A stretch of DNA of 64,000 nt from Ariolimax columbianus (lineage: Eukaryota > Mollusca > Gastropoda > Stylommatophora > Arionidae). The position numbers and the translations under genes were made by a program. The notes beneath the pieces were generated by a model. The model saw only the letters and a program-made list of their open reading frames with translations. It had not been told where the DNA came from and ran no database searches. Below are positions 11,461 to 20,381 of the stretch, piece by piece (position 1 is the stretch's first letter; each line of letters begins with the position of its first letter). The stretch lies in the NCBI GenBank assembly GCA_036924085.1, contig JAVGWX010000025.1, forward strand, positions 28,690,450 through 28,754,449, in the 5' to 3' direction.

Positions 11461-11970
11461 TGATCTTGATAACCCGTTCCTCAGCATAGCTGCTGGTCCC
11501 AACTTTGTCTCCAGCGGACCCTGTCTTGGGCCACGGAAGTTCAGTGGTAAGCCCTCCTCTAGAGGCATCTTGGATGTTGTTGTGTACAGCAAGGGAGTCT
11601 GGCTAACACATTGTAGGTCTTACCTGCTGTCTCTTCTTACCTCATGGGTACCAGACTGCTGTCGCTGTGCTCCATCGTTTCGTCACATGTGACCTGCCCA
11701 TCTATGTTTTGCCGTCTGCATCGATTACCGCATCCTTCACCAGGGACAATCGTCTAATGTCAGAATTGCGGAGACCTTGCATACGTTAGTTCCGGAGAGT
11801 GATTCCGGCCAAGCGTCTCTCAAGGGAGGGAGGCATCGGTCACTCTCAACTCGTCCTCTAGTGATTTTGTTAGTGTCCACGTCTCAGCACCATAACACAT
11901 CGCATGGTAGTATAGTTGAATTGAAGAGGGAGGCTCGTAGGTCCTGGTCATGGCTTCGTCCAGAACCGTG
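11461..11970 (-). pseudogene. LINE C-terminal remnant
   Basis: The minus strand gives broken frames with SLAVHNNIQDASRGGL and AGDKVGTSS-type segments. These are typical of the end of RTE-like ORF2. Matching copy at 42945-43420. No intact frame. Confidence 0.65.
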
Positions 11971-11974
11971 TTAA

Positions 11975-12976
11975 CCTATAGCACGCCCTGGTAACACGCT
12001 AGCGGACCAAATCGGCCTACAAAAACGGTGTGCAGAGAATTTAAAAAATTTTTTTTAACGGAGACACTCCCGACAGCCATTTAAAAAAAAAAAGAATACG
12101 TCATCCATCTACACACGATATTTTGGCGCTAAAAGTATCGTATGTTAGATTGCTTTTGAACAATTTAAATTTTGTATTCCTCGTTTGGAGCAAGCCGACT
12201 TTTTGCGAAAGGTGAAGTAGGTTGTTGGAAAAGATCTTTATCGAGTAGATCTGTTTATTTTGTTTGTTTAGATGAAAGAACTACCTTTGAATTGGAAACT
12301 ACACCAAAAACGATGCCTATTACCAGTTGAACCGAAGAGAGCAGGTCGTTGTCTTCAGACTTCGCACTGGCCACAACAGACTGAGGTACCACCTATTCAA
12401 CAAATTGAAGATAGGGTGTACCGACGAATGCCCGTGCGGTACCGGGAAAATGACCGCTGAACATCTGCTGCAGAACTGCCCGACATACGAGGATCAGAGA
12501 GAGCAGATGTGGCCATTGCCAGTGGAACTGCAAGACAAGCTCTATGGTAGTGGCGAGAGTCTCAGGATGACCGCCGCTTTTTTCGAGAAAATAATGGTTA
12601 CTGTCTGACTGTGTACGCAGAAGAAGAAGAAGAAGAATTGGAAACTAACAGTTGTGTCGATATTGTAAACACAGTATCGATAGGTTGTTGTGGTTTCCAT
12701 GGTTTTCTATCGGAGCTAGTGGTCAAGTTCAAATTTTTTCAAAGATTTCCATAAATTTTCAACTTCATTTTTTTGTATCTCAGAAACTAACACACACACA
12801 ACAAAAACAATAACACCCACATGTTCGTTATTGTGTCTCTACACACAAGAAAATCATATTTATTGACAAACAAAAACGAGAAATTAAAAATTTTGAAAGT
12901 CGACTACCATAGCGAGAAATTAAGTTAATTAAATAGGTCAAATTTTCGCAGTTAAAAGAACGTGACGTGCCGAAGG
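11975..12976. mobile_element. TTAA-flanked non-autonomous element B, copy 1 (interrupted)
   Basis: TTAA at 11971-11974 and 12977-12980. Termini are cctatagcacgcc and gacgtgccgaagg. Non-coding. Interrupted by an RNase H LINE fragment (12301-12646). Other B copies: 17097-18109, 23912-24511, 32300-32874, 50814-51446 and 56832-57903. Confidence 0.75.
12301..12634 (+). mobile_element. 5'-truncated RNase H LINE insertion, copy 3
   Basis: A 334-bp insertion with a perfect 12-bp duplication gaattggaaact (12289-12300, 12635-12646). It keeps only the last part of ORF2 (RREQVVVFRLRTGHNRLRYH, CPCGTGKMTAEHLLQNC) and a (GAA)n tail. The uninterrupted target is visible in other B elements. Confidence 0.93.
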
Positions 12977-13089
12977 TTAATTGACGAGAAGGCTGCATGT
13001 CTTGTCAGGTCAGGTTCCAGGCTATCGTCCATATTGAGAAGGCGTCCATGGAAGATATACTCGTTGATATTATCTAATTGTACCTTGCC

Positions 13090-13285
13090 AAGGTTATCAA
13101 ATGTCTTTTGTTATAAAATATTTCATTTTTGTTATCAAATATGTCATTTTTGTTATTAAATATGTCTTTTGTTATCAAATATGCCTTTTGTTATAAAAAA
13201 TGTCTTTTGTTATCAAATATGTAATTTTTATCAAATATGTAATTTTTATTATCAAATATTTCATTTTTGTTATCAAATATGTCTT
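13090..13285. repeat. TTTTGTTATCAAATATGT minisatellite
   Basis: Irregular units of about 18-22 bp, related to the array at 9890-11460. Bases 12981-13090 and 13290-13480 hold nothing I recognise with confidence. Confidence 0.75.
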
Positions 13286-13642
13286 TCTTTTCATCTTCTG
13301 CATCATTTATTGGTGGTTGATATTCATGCTGATCTCTTTCTTTTTAGCTTTGAAACTTGAAATAATAATTCTGTGGCTAATGGCCTCCCAATGTAGCACC
13401 CTTATAGCTTTCTCTCCACTTCGGCTTGCGTCTCATATTCTGAGACCATAGCCAGTGTATTACATTTTTTTACATGATCACATTATCCTTGTCGGCAGTC
13501 CGGCAGATGTGTCATATGCGAGGAAGCCAGCAGTATTCTGTATTCGGTCCGATTTTTTGCAGTGCTGTACCAATGCGGGCCTAGGTCTTTGTTGATCAGT
13601 CCATCTCGCCGTCGCATAGGTGAGTGACCCCGTCGATGTGTA

Positions 13643-13828
13643 CAGACATAGGGCCACCAAAACGTTGTTGTACATCTCCATCTGTTGTCAGACATAGGGC
13701 CACCAAAACGTTGTACATGTCCATCTGTTGTCATACATAGGGCCACCAAAATGTTGTTGTACGTGTCCATCTGTTGTCAGACATAGGGCCACCAAAATGT
13801 TGTTGTACGTGTCCATCTGTTGTCAGGC
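13643..13828. repeat. 46-bp tandem repeat, about 4 copies
   Basis: Units like cagacatagggccaccaaaa, then cgttgttgtacatctccatc and tgttgt. The surrounding 13450-14030 is probably degraded LINE, not assigned. Confidence 0.85.
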
Positions 13829-14063
13829 ATGCGTACCACATGTCCAGCCCTAGGATGTTTGTGTGATATCGCTGCTTCTACAATTTCTCCAAACAAAGTT
13901 TGATGTCAAATTTCTTCATTCGAGATCTTATCCTGAATCGAAATGTTTAGTCTGCATTGTTCTATAAGTGACTGAGATTCTCAGCATCTGTTTATGCATG
14001 TTCCGCACTTCACATCCGTAAATCATCGATGGAATAACCATGGAATTGAAACTGTATGCTCTT

Positions 14064-14285
14064 GGGATTCCGTGGTGAAGTGGTTAAGCCGTCGGCCTCG
14101 TGATCAGGTGGTGTGGGTTCGACTCCAGACTCCGCCGTCTTTTTCACGGGTGCTTGAAGCGGAGTCCCCTGCATCTCGTAGCCGCCCCTTAGTCGTCTTC
14201 TCCTTGACTTGCCACTGGGGTCGGGCGGCACGAGACGAGAGAGTGAGGATAAAAAGTAGCGCAGTTAATCCTTACTAAAAATAGC
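14064..14285 (+). mobile_element. tRNA-derived SINE
   Basis: A-box-like tggtgaagtgg (14073-14083) and a perfect B box ggttcgactcc (14116-14126) with normal spacing. The stems do not pair well enough for a functional tRNA. A SINE body follows; 14285-14588 is unassigned. Confidence 0.7.
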
Positions 14286-14588
14286 GCTAGCAAAATTAAT
14301 TATGCCATCATCGTCTACGATGGACGGCAGACTTTGCTTTGCTTTTGCTCTTGCCGTGGTGTCTTTCATCTCTTGGAGTATTTATTGGCTTAATGGAGTT
14401 CAAGGAATACCAACCTGCTATTTGTCGTCTAGAGATTTCCTGGTTGGCCTTTATCTCTTGGCTATAGCTTTTGTTTATTCAATCACAATCTCCCACAGAA
14501 TGCCTAGAGACCCGTAACCAAACATTTGAGATCCACAGAACAGTTTGAGAAGCCCTGCTCTAGATGTTTGATCACATTTTCTTTCCAG

Positions 14589-14709
14589 ATCCTTCTGAGA
14601 GAGGGTTTCCTAAAAGATGAAGCTGCAGCCACTTCTGACCATCAGCGTCACCAACAGAGGAGTTCTTGCCATAGTGCCAACACCTCCTGTGACTCTGCTT
14701 GCTCCTCAG
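14589..14709 (+). CDS. RUSC2: RUSC-like gene, exon d
   Basis: Acceptor attttctttccag|ATC, phase 0. It starts ILLREGFLKDEAAA, continuing the exon c helix, and then becomes His/Gln/Ser/Cys-rich. It leaves in phase 1 at TCAG|gtatgt. The donor hexamer is the first hexamer of a 16-bp tandem repeat, so identical donor-like sites follow every 16 bases. Using any of them would immediately read TAG. No domain recognised. Confidence 0.75.
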
Positions 14710-14870
14710 GTATGTAGCAAGTCAGGTATGTAGCAAGTCGGGTATGTAGCAAGTCGGGTATGTAGCAAGTCGGGTATGTAGCAAGTCGGGTATGTAGCAA
14801 GTCGGGTTCGGAGCAAGTCGGTTATGTAGCAAGCCGGGTATGTAGCAAGTCGGGCCGGTAGCAACTCTGG
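14709..14870. repeat. 16-bp tandem repeat that starts at the exon d splice donor
   Basis: About 10 units of gtatgtagcaagtcgg. The first unit's gtatgt is the donor of exon d. Confidence 0.92.
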
Positions 14871-14885
14871 TATGTAAATTCTTGT

Positions 14886-15825
14886 ATTGAGGAGCAGAGA
14901 TTGGACCAGTACTTGTTGGATGTTGCCTAGTCTGCCGCTTCTTGTCTTGAGGAGTAGAGATTGGACCAGTACTTGTTGGATGTTGCCCAGTCTGCCGCTT
15001 TTTGTCTTGAGGAGTAGAGATTGGACCAGTACTTGTTGGATGTTGCCTAGTCTGCCGCTTTTTGTCTTGAGGAGTAGAGATTGGACCAGTACTTGTTGGA
15101 TGTTGCCTAGTCTGCAGAGATTGGACCAGTACTTGTTGGATGTTGCCTGAGTCTGCAGAGATTGGACCAGTACTCGTTGGATGTTGCCTGAGTCTGCAGA
15201 GATTGGACCAGTACTTGTTGGATGTTGCCTAGTCTGCAGAGATTGGACCAGTACTTGTTGGATGTTGCCTAGTCTGCAGAGATTGGACCAGTACTTGTTG
15301 GATGTTGCCTGAGTCTGCAGAGATTGGACCAGTACTTGTTGGATGTTGCCTGAGTCGGCAGAGATTGGACCAGTACTTGTTGGATGTTGCCTGAGTCTGC
15401 AGAGATTGGACCAGTACTTGTTGGATGTTGCCTGAGTCTGCAGAGATTGGACCAGTACTTGTTGGATGTTGCCTGAGTCTGCAGAGATTGGACCAGTACT
15501 TGTTGGATGTTGCCTGAGTCTGCAGAGATTGGACCAGTACTCGTTGGATGTTGCCTGAGTCTGCAGAGATTGGACCAGTACTTGTTGGATGTTGCCTAGT
15601 CTGCCGCTTCTTGTCTTGAGGAGTAGAGATTGGACTAGTACTTGTTGGATGTTGCCTGAGTCTGCAGAGATTGGACCAGTACTCGTTGGATGTTGCCTGA
15701 GTCTGCAGAGATTGGACCAGTACTTGTTGGATGTTGCCTAGTCTGCCGCTTATTGTATTGAGGAGTAGAGATTGGACCAGTACTCGTTGGATGTTGCCTG
15801 AGTCTGCAGAGATTGGACCAGTACT
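14886..15825. repeat. 41/60-bp compound minisatellite
   Basis: The first four units are 60 bp (gagattggaccagtacttgt ... cttgaggagta). Most later ones are 40-41 bp, lacking the cgcttcttgtcttgaggagt part, with a few 60-bp units mixed in. Long open frames on both strands are repeat artefacts. Bases 15830-16215 hold nothing I recognise. Confidence 0.92.
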
Positions 15826-16214
15826 CATTTTCACATCTTCTGGACTCTCTTTGTACTTTAAGTTTGGCTTTGCGTTGTCTCCTGCCTTGGGGTCCCTCCC
15901 TCCTGATTTTTGGTCGAGGTTTACTCCCCTATCCTTGCGCGCTCCTGTGCTATCCCACAAGGCAATGGGTGGAACACAGCTATATCCGTCCAGGTATCAC
16001 TTGTTTAATACACACTCTAGCGTTCATGTAATTTTATCCTTTAACTGATCAGCATCACCCTCAGCATGCACAGCGACACACATTTATAATTAATGCTTCG
16101 GTCTACAAACATGTACCATGGCTATACTTGAAAGTGACATCACTGGTCAAAGGTCAACATGCTTGCCCAATTTTCTTAGTCTCAGATAGCTGATTACATC
16201 ATACTTTATAATTC

Positions 16215-16680
16215 TCAAATTGACTACTGTTTCTGTTTCTTAGAATCGACGTCACTGCACTCCGGGCATACGGATAGATGCTCAGTCTCTCTCATCAAAT
16301 GGCGTAAGGTATGGATGCTGATGGTCCCTGTAGCTCGCTGGTTGCACACGCTTCTGCGCCGCCCTATCATGCGCCCCAGTTCGCTCGAACATCGTTTAAT
16401 GTCAAAACTTTGCAGTCTGTGGATTACTGGTTCATCTATTGCGGTGTCCTCATCCAGCAGGCGGTCAGTGATTGATTTCAAAATGTCACTTCTGTCCATC
16501 ACCAATGTGCCCATGGTGGGAGCTTGTGAAGCCAAGATGTCAGCTCTTTCATTGCCCTGAACCCCGGCATGAGCAGGACAGTAGATCCAGGTCAGCGCCT
16601 GGAGGTTTGAGGCCTCAACAGCAGCTATCCACTCGTACCTAAGCCATCCCTTCTGTACTTTCTGAAATTGACGACTACTA
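16215..16680 (-). pseudogene. LINE RNase H domain remnant
   Basis: The minus strand reads EWIAAVEASNLQALTWIYCP, then AHAGVQGNERADILASQAP. This is the PGHxGxxGNExAD end of an RNase H domain, followed by a degraded C-terminus. More diverged than the 7669 family, so another LINE lineage. Confidence 0.8.
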
Positions 16681-16735
16681 TTGTTATTATTACTATTAGT
16701 AGTATTACTACTACTACTGTACTCCTTACTTTCAG

Positions 16736-17000
16736 GTCACCATCCATTTTACAACATGTGTGTGCAACGCAGCGACATATTACAAAAACGTGCCCAGCTT
16801 CGGTCGGAAATGGAAGCCAGGGAGAAACTGCGGCTAGATTTGGCCAACCAAGAAAATGTAGCCACGGACAATATTAAGTCTGGATGTACTCAGACTTTGC
16901 GATCGCTGCGTATGATGACCTCAAAAGAAACAGTGATGTCTCCCAGCACCGTGACCTTGTGGCTGGGAACGAAGCACTTCTCGTCGCAGTTTCCTACGAT
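16736..17000 (+). CDS. RUSC2: RUSC-like gene, exon e
   Basis: Acceptor cttactttcag|GT (phase 1), donor ACGAT|gtaagt (phase 2). It encodes a charged segment (SDILQKRAQLRSEMEAREKL...) with heptad-like spacing, likely a short coiled coil, followed by a Thr/Ser-rich part ending LGTKHFSSQFPTM. The final Met codon is split between exons e and f. A minus-strand LINE RNase H remnant lies just upstream. Confidence 0.78.
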
Positions 17001-17096
17001 GTAAGTCTGATTGTGTCACCCGTGTTGTTTGAGTTCGCTACACATTGACCACTGACTCACCTGATAAGTTTGAGAGACATCATAGGAGGCGCTTAA

Positions 17097-18109
17097 CCCT
17101 CATCACGCCAGGGTCTAAGACTGGTTGGACAAAAATCGGAATTCCGTAAAAAAATTATTATTTTACACGGCGACCCTACCCATAGACCCATAGCCATTGT
17201 TTTTAATGCTGAATACGTCACCATCTACACACGATATTTTGCTGGTAAAAGTATCGTATGTTAGATTACAAATGGATTTGGAACGATTTTTTGGAATCAA
17301 GATGCTGAGCAGCGCATGAGCTGCAGTGGTCAGTGACCCATTGCTGACTGCTAGCGTCAGGGCCAGCGAACCAGAGCTGCCAAGACCCTTCTACACCTGC
17401 AAGTGGTGATCCTGGATAACAGGCTACAGTAGGGCAGACTGGCTAAGGAGAAGGGATCGAAGAGGGAATGCTAACCCGGTACTCAAAAAATGCTTGCTGA
17501 AGTCGGATGTGTTGGACCGAAAGGTGCAAATATCGCCAAGCTGTAAACTATGACACAACACATTCCGTTCTCTGGACTACATTCTGCTACTTAAGCCCTT
17601 TCAGGGTTTGGTAGTGGGAGATTGAGAACGAACGAAGAAGAAGAAGGAATTTTCCTCGAACACCTAACACGCCCTTTGGAGCAAGCCGACTTTTTGCGAA
17701 AGGTGAAGTAGGTTGTTGGGAAAGATCTTTATCGAGTAGATCTGTTTATTTTGTTTGTTTAGATGAAAGAACTACGTTTGAATTGGAAACTAACAGTTGT
17801 GTCGATATTGTAAACAGAGTATCGATACATTGTTGTGGTTTCCATGGTTTTCTTTCGGAGCGACTAGGCCTAGCCGTCCAAATTTTTCAGAGATTTCCAT
17901 AAATTTTCAACTTCCATCTTTTTGTGTCTCAGAAACTAACAAACACACAACAAAAACATTAACACCCACAAGTTCGTTATTGTCTCCACACACAAGAAAA
18001 TCATATTTATTGACAAACAGAACAGTTACAAATTTTGAAAGTCGACTACCATAGCGAGATATAAATTTGCACAAATTTTCGTTAAAAAAAGTATGTGGCG
18101 TCGTGAAGG
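17097..18109. mobile_element. TTAA-flanked element B, copy 2 (interrupted by SINE X)
   Basis: TTAA at 17093-17096 and 18110-18113. Termini are ccctcatcacgcc and ggcgtcgtgaagg. Split by the SINE-like copy at 17296-17646. Confidence 0.8.
17296..17646 (+). mobile_element. SINE-like retroposon X, copy 2
   Basis: Nearly full length, from atcaagatgctgagcagcgc to a gaagaagaagg tail, inserted inside element B. Confidence 0.85.
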
Positions 18110-18195
18110 TTAATCTTTACCATACTCAATAAACAAAATGACTCAATGTCCGTTGTCACTGAATTATTTTTCAGCGCTTCACGGTTTTCTAGGGT

Positions 18196-18656
18196 TGTTG
18201 ACTTAAGGTGGCTCAGTGGTCTTGAGGCAAGGTGTCCGCCTCGAGTGCCGGAGGTTGCGAGTTCGAATCACGGTGGAGGCCCTGATTTTTTCCACGTGGA
18301 TTTTCTGGTAAAAATTCCCCTTATCTCTGGGTAGTGAGATCGGACTGCAGTGTTCAGTGTTGAGCACGTTAAAAATACCTTGGCTGTTAGAAATCCAAAG
18401 TAACCCATAGCGTTACTGCCGTAGGCGTGTGAGATGTTAGTGATCTTACATTTCAAAGGCTCGGCTATATGAGGGCAGTAGCCATCTCTTCTCCCTCGCC
18501 GTTTTTACTTCCTGGACTGAACCGGTACCTATTTAAGGCTGAGTCGACCCGGGGGCCATTGCGGTCTGAAAAAACATTACCACCTCAACTGGGGAATGAA
18601 CCCAGGACCACTCAGATGCGAAGCCAGCATGCTAACCACTGCGCTACACGGCTCCC
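18196..18656. mobile_element. SINE with tRNA-like heads at both ends in opposite orientation
   Basis: The left head on + has A box tggctcagtgg (18209-18219) and B-like gagttcgaatc (18259-18269). The right end (about 18585-18656) holds a minus-strand head (tagcgcagtggttag, gggttcattcc) shared with 9029-9285. Confidence 0.7.
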
Positions 18657-18949
18657 TAGAAAGCCAAAACAGTAGGCTTACGCCCGGGCAAAATTCTATT
18701 TGAAAAATCTACCCAAATTATTATTTTTCTTTTCCCCAGGCCTAGTAAGCCGCAGGAAGTTGTAAAAATACCTACTACGTATAGCCGAAGCATTCGGCTA
18801 CCTGGCAACAGACATTAACATGCCTGTTTGAATACCTGGATTCCAAGTTGACTTTGAGAGCCTGCATCTGTTTTATTTGTCTATGGATATGATTTGTTTG
18901 TGTGTAGAGACATCAATGCACAAAGAACTTGTTGGTGTTATTGTTTCCA

Positions 18950-19060
18950 GGTAGGCCTACAGAGAAGTCGAGGTGTGGGTCTTGGCCAGTATGTTTTGCC
19001 TGACCCTAACATGTCTGATTAGTATGTTTGCCTGAAGGGACGTTAGTCTTCCTCCCCAAG
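18950..19060. repeat. Partial interspersed repeat D (unexpanded minisatellite segment)
   Basis: Contains tgaccctaacatgtctgatt and agtatgtttgcctg, then acgttagtcttcctcc, close to single copies of the unit amplified at 29.1 and 59.4 kb. Confidence 0.65.
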
Positions 19061-19224
19061 ACGAAGACATAATTCTCTTAGTTTGTCTGCCCTTTGTATC
19101 AACTGATCCTCAGTGACGCCAGGTCTAAAAATTACTGAAAACAAAGGTAAATGGCGGTTTTTGTTAGATTCAGGTCCCATGGGGAATTTCTGATGTCCGT
19201 CTGCTTTCACAATCGAGAAAATAT

Positions 19225-19303
19225 CTAGTGTCAATTAGCGACTGAACCTAGATCTCTCAGCTAGGCAGCAAGTGCACTAACCACTGAGCGACTGTGAATT
19301 ATG
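19225..19303 (-). mobile_element. tRNA-like SINE head fragment
   Basis: The minus strand reads cgctcagtggttagtgcact, then a ggttcagtcgc B-like segment. Fragmentary. Confidence 0.5.
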
Positions 19304-19361
19304 GCCGTATAACGAGCTGTAGATGTTTGTGTTTTGAAATAATGATAGATAATCCAGTATT

Positions 19362-19721
19362 GGTTTGGCTTGGCTTTGTCCGTTCTCAATCTCCCGCTAC
19401 CAAACCCTGAAAGGGCTCAAGTAGCAGAATGTAGTCCAGAGAACGGAATGCGTTGTGTTGTAGTTTACAGCTTGACTGCGATATTTGCACCTTTTGGTCC
19501 AACACATCCGACTTCAGCAAGCATTTTTTGAGTACCGAGTTAGCATTCCCTCTTCGATCCCTTCTCCTTAGCCAGTCTGCCCTGCTGTAGCCTGTTATCC
19601 AGGATCACCGTGTGGATGTGTTGAAGGGTCTTGGCAGCTCTGGTTCGCTGGCCCTGACGCTAGCAGTCAGCTATGGGTCGCTGGCCACTGCAGCTCATAC
19701 GCTGCTCAGCATCTTGATCCC
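19362..19721 (-). mobile_element. SINE-like retroposon X, copy 3
   Basis: A 360-bp minus-strand copy flanked by a 12-bp duplication taatccagtatt (19350-19361, 19722-19733). It lies at the edge of the 36-bp array. The GAA tail is much reduced. Confidence 0.9.
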
Positions 19722-19733
19722 TAATCCAGTATT

Positions 19734-20362
19734 ATAAAGTGATTACAATGATGAATAATCTAGTATTTTTAAGTGACTTATATGATGGATAATCCAATAT
19801 TTTAAAGTGATTTCAATGATGGATATAATCCTGTGTTTTGAAATGATTATAAATGATTTGATAATCATGTGTTTTGAAATGATTACAAATGATTTGATAA
19901 TCATGTGTTTTGAAATGATTACTGATGACTTGATAATCATGTGTTTTGAAATGATTACTGATGACTTGATAATCATGTGTTTTGAAATGATTACTGATGA
20001 CTTGATAATCATGTGTTTTGAAATGATTACAAATGATTTGATAATCATGTGTTTTGAAATGATTACAAATGATTTGATAATCATGTGTTTTAAAATGATT
20101 ACAAATGATTTGATAATCATGTGTTTTGAAATGATTACTGATGACTCGATAATCATGTGTTTTGAAATGATTACTAATAATTTGATAATCATGTTTTGAA
20201 ATGATTACTGATGACTTGATGATCATGTATTTTGAAATGATTAATGATGACTTGATAATCATGTGTTTTGAAATGATTAATGATGACTTGATAATCATGT
20301 GTTTTGAAATGATTACTGATGACTTGATAATCATGTGTTTTGAAATGATTACTAATGACTTG
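19734..20362. repeat. 36-bp minisatellite abutting the exon f acceptor
   Basis: Units of gattactgatgacttgataa then tcatgtgttttgaaat. The period is a multiple of three, so several frames stay open; these are not genes. It ends about 20 bases before the acceptor. Confidence 0.93.
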
Positions 20363-20381
20363 ATTTGAATGTTGAATGCAG

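Noticed and set aside
14064..14135. Possible tRNA gene
   Set aside because: A and B boxes are good, but acceptor and T stems do not pair; SINE head is the better reading.
14886..15960. 243-codon minus-strand open frame
   Set aside because: Entirely a product of the 41/60-bp tandem repeat.
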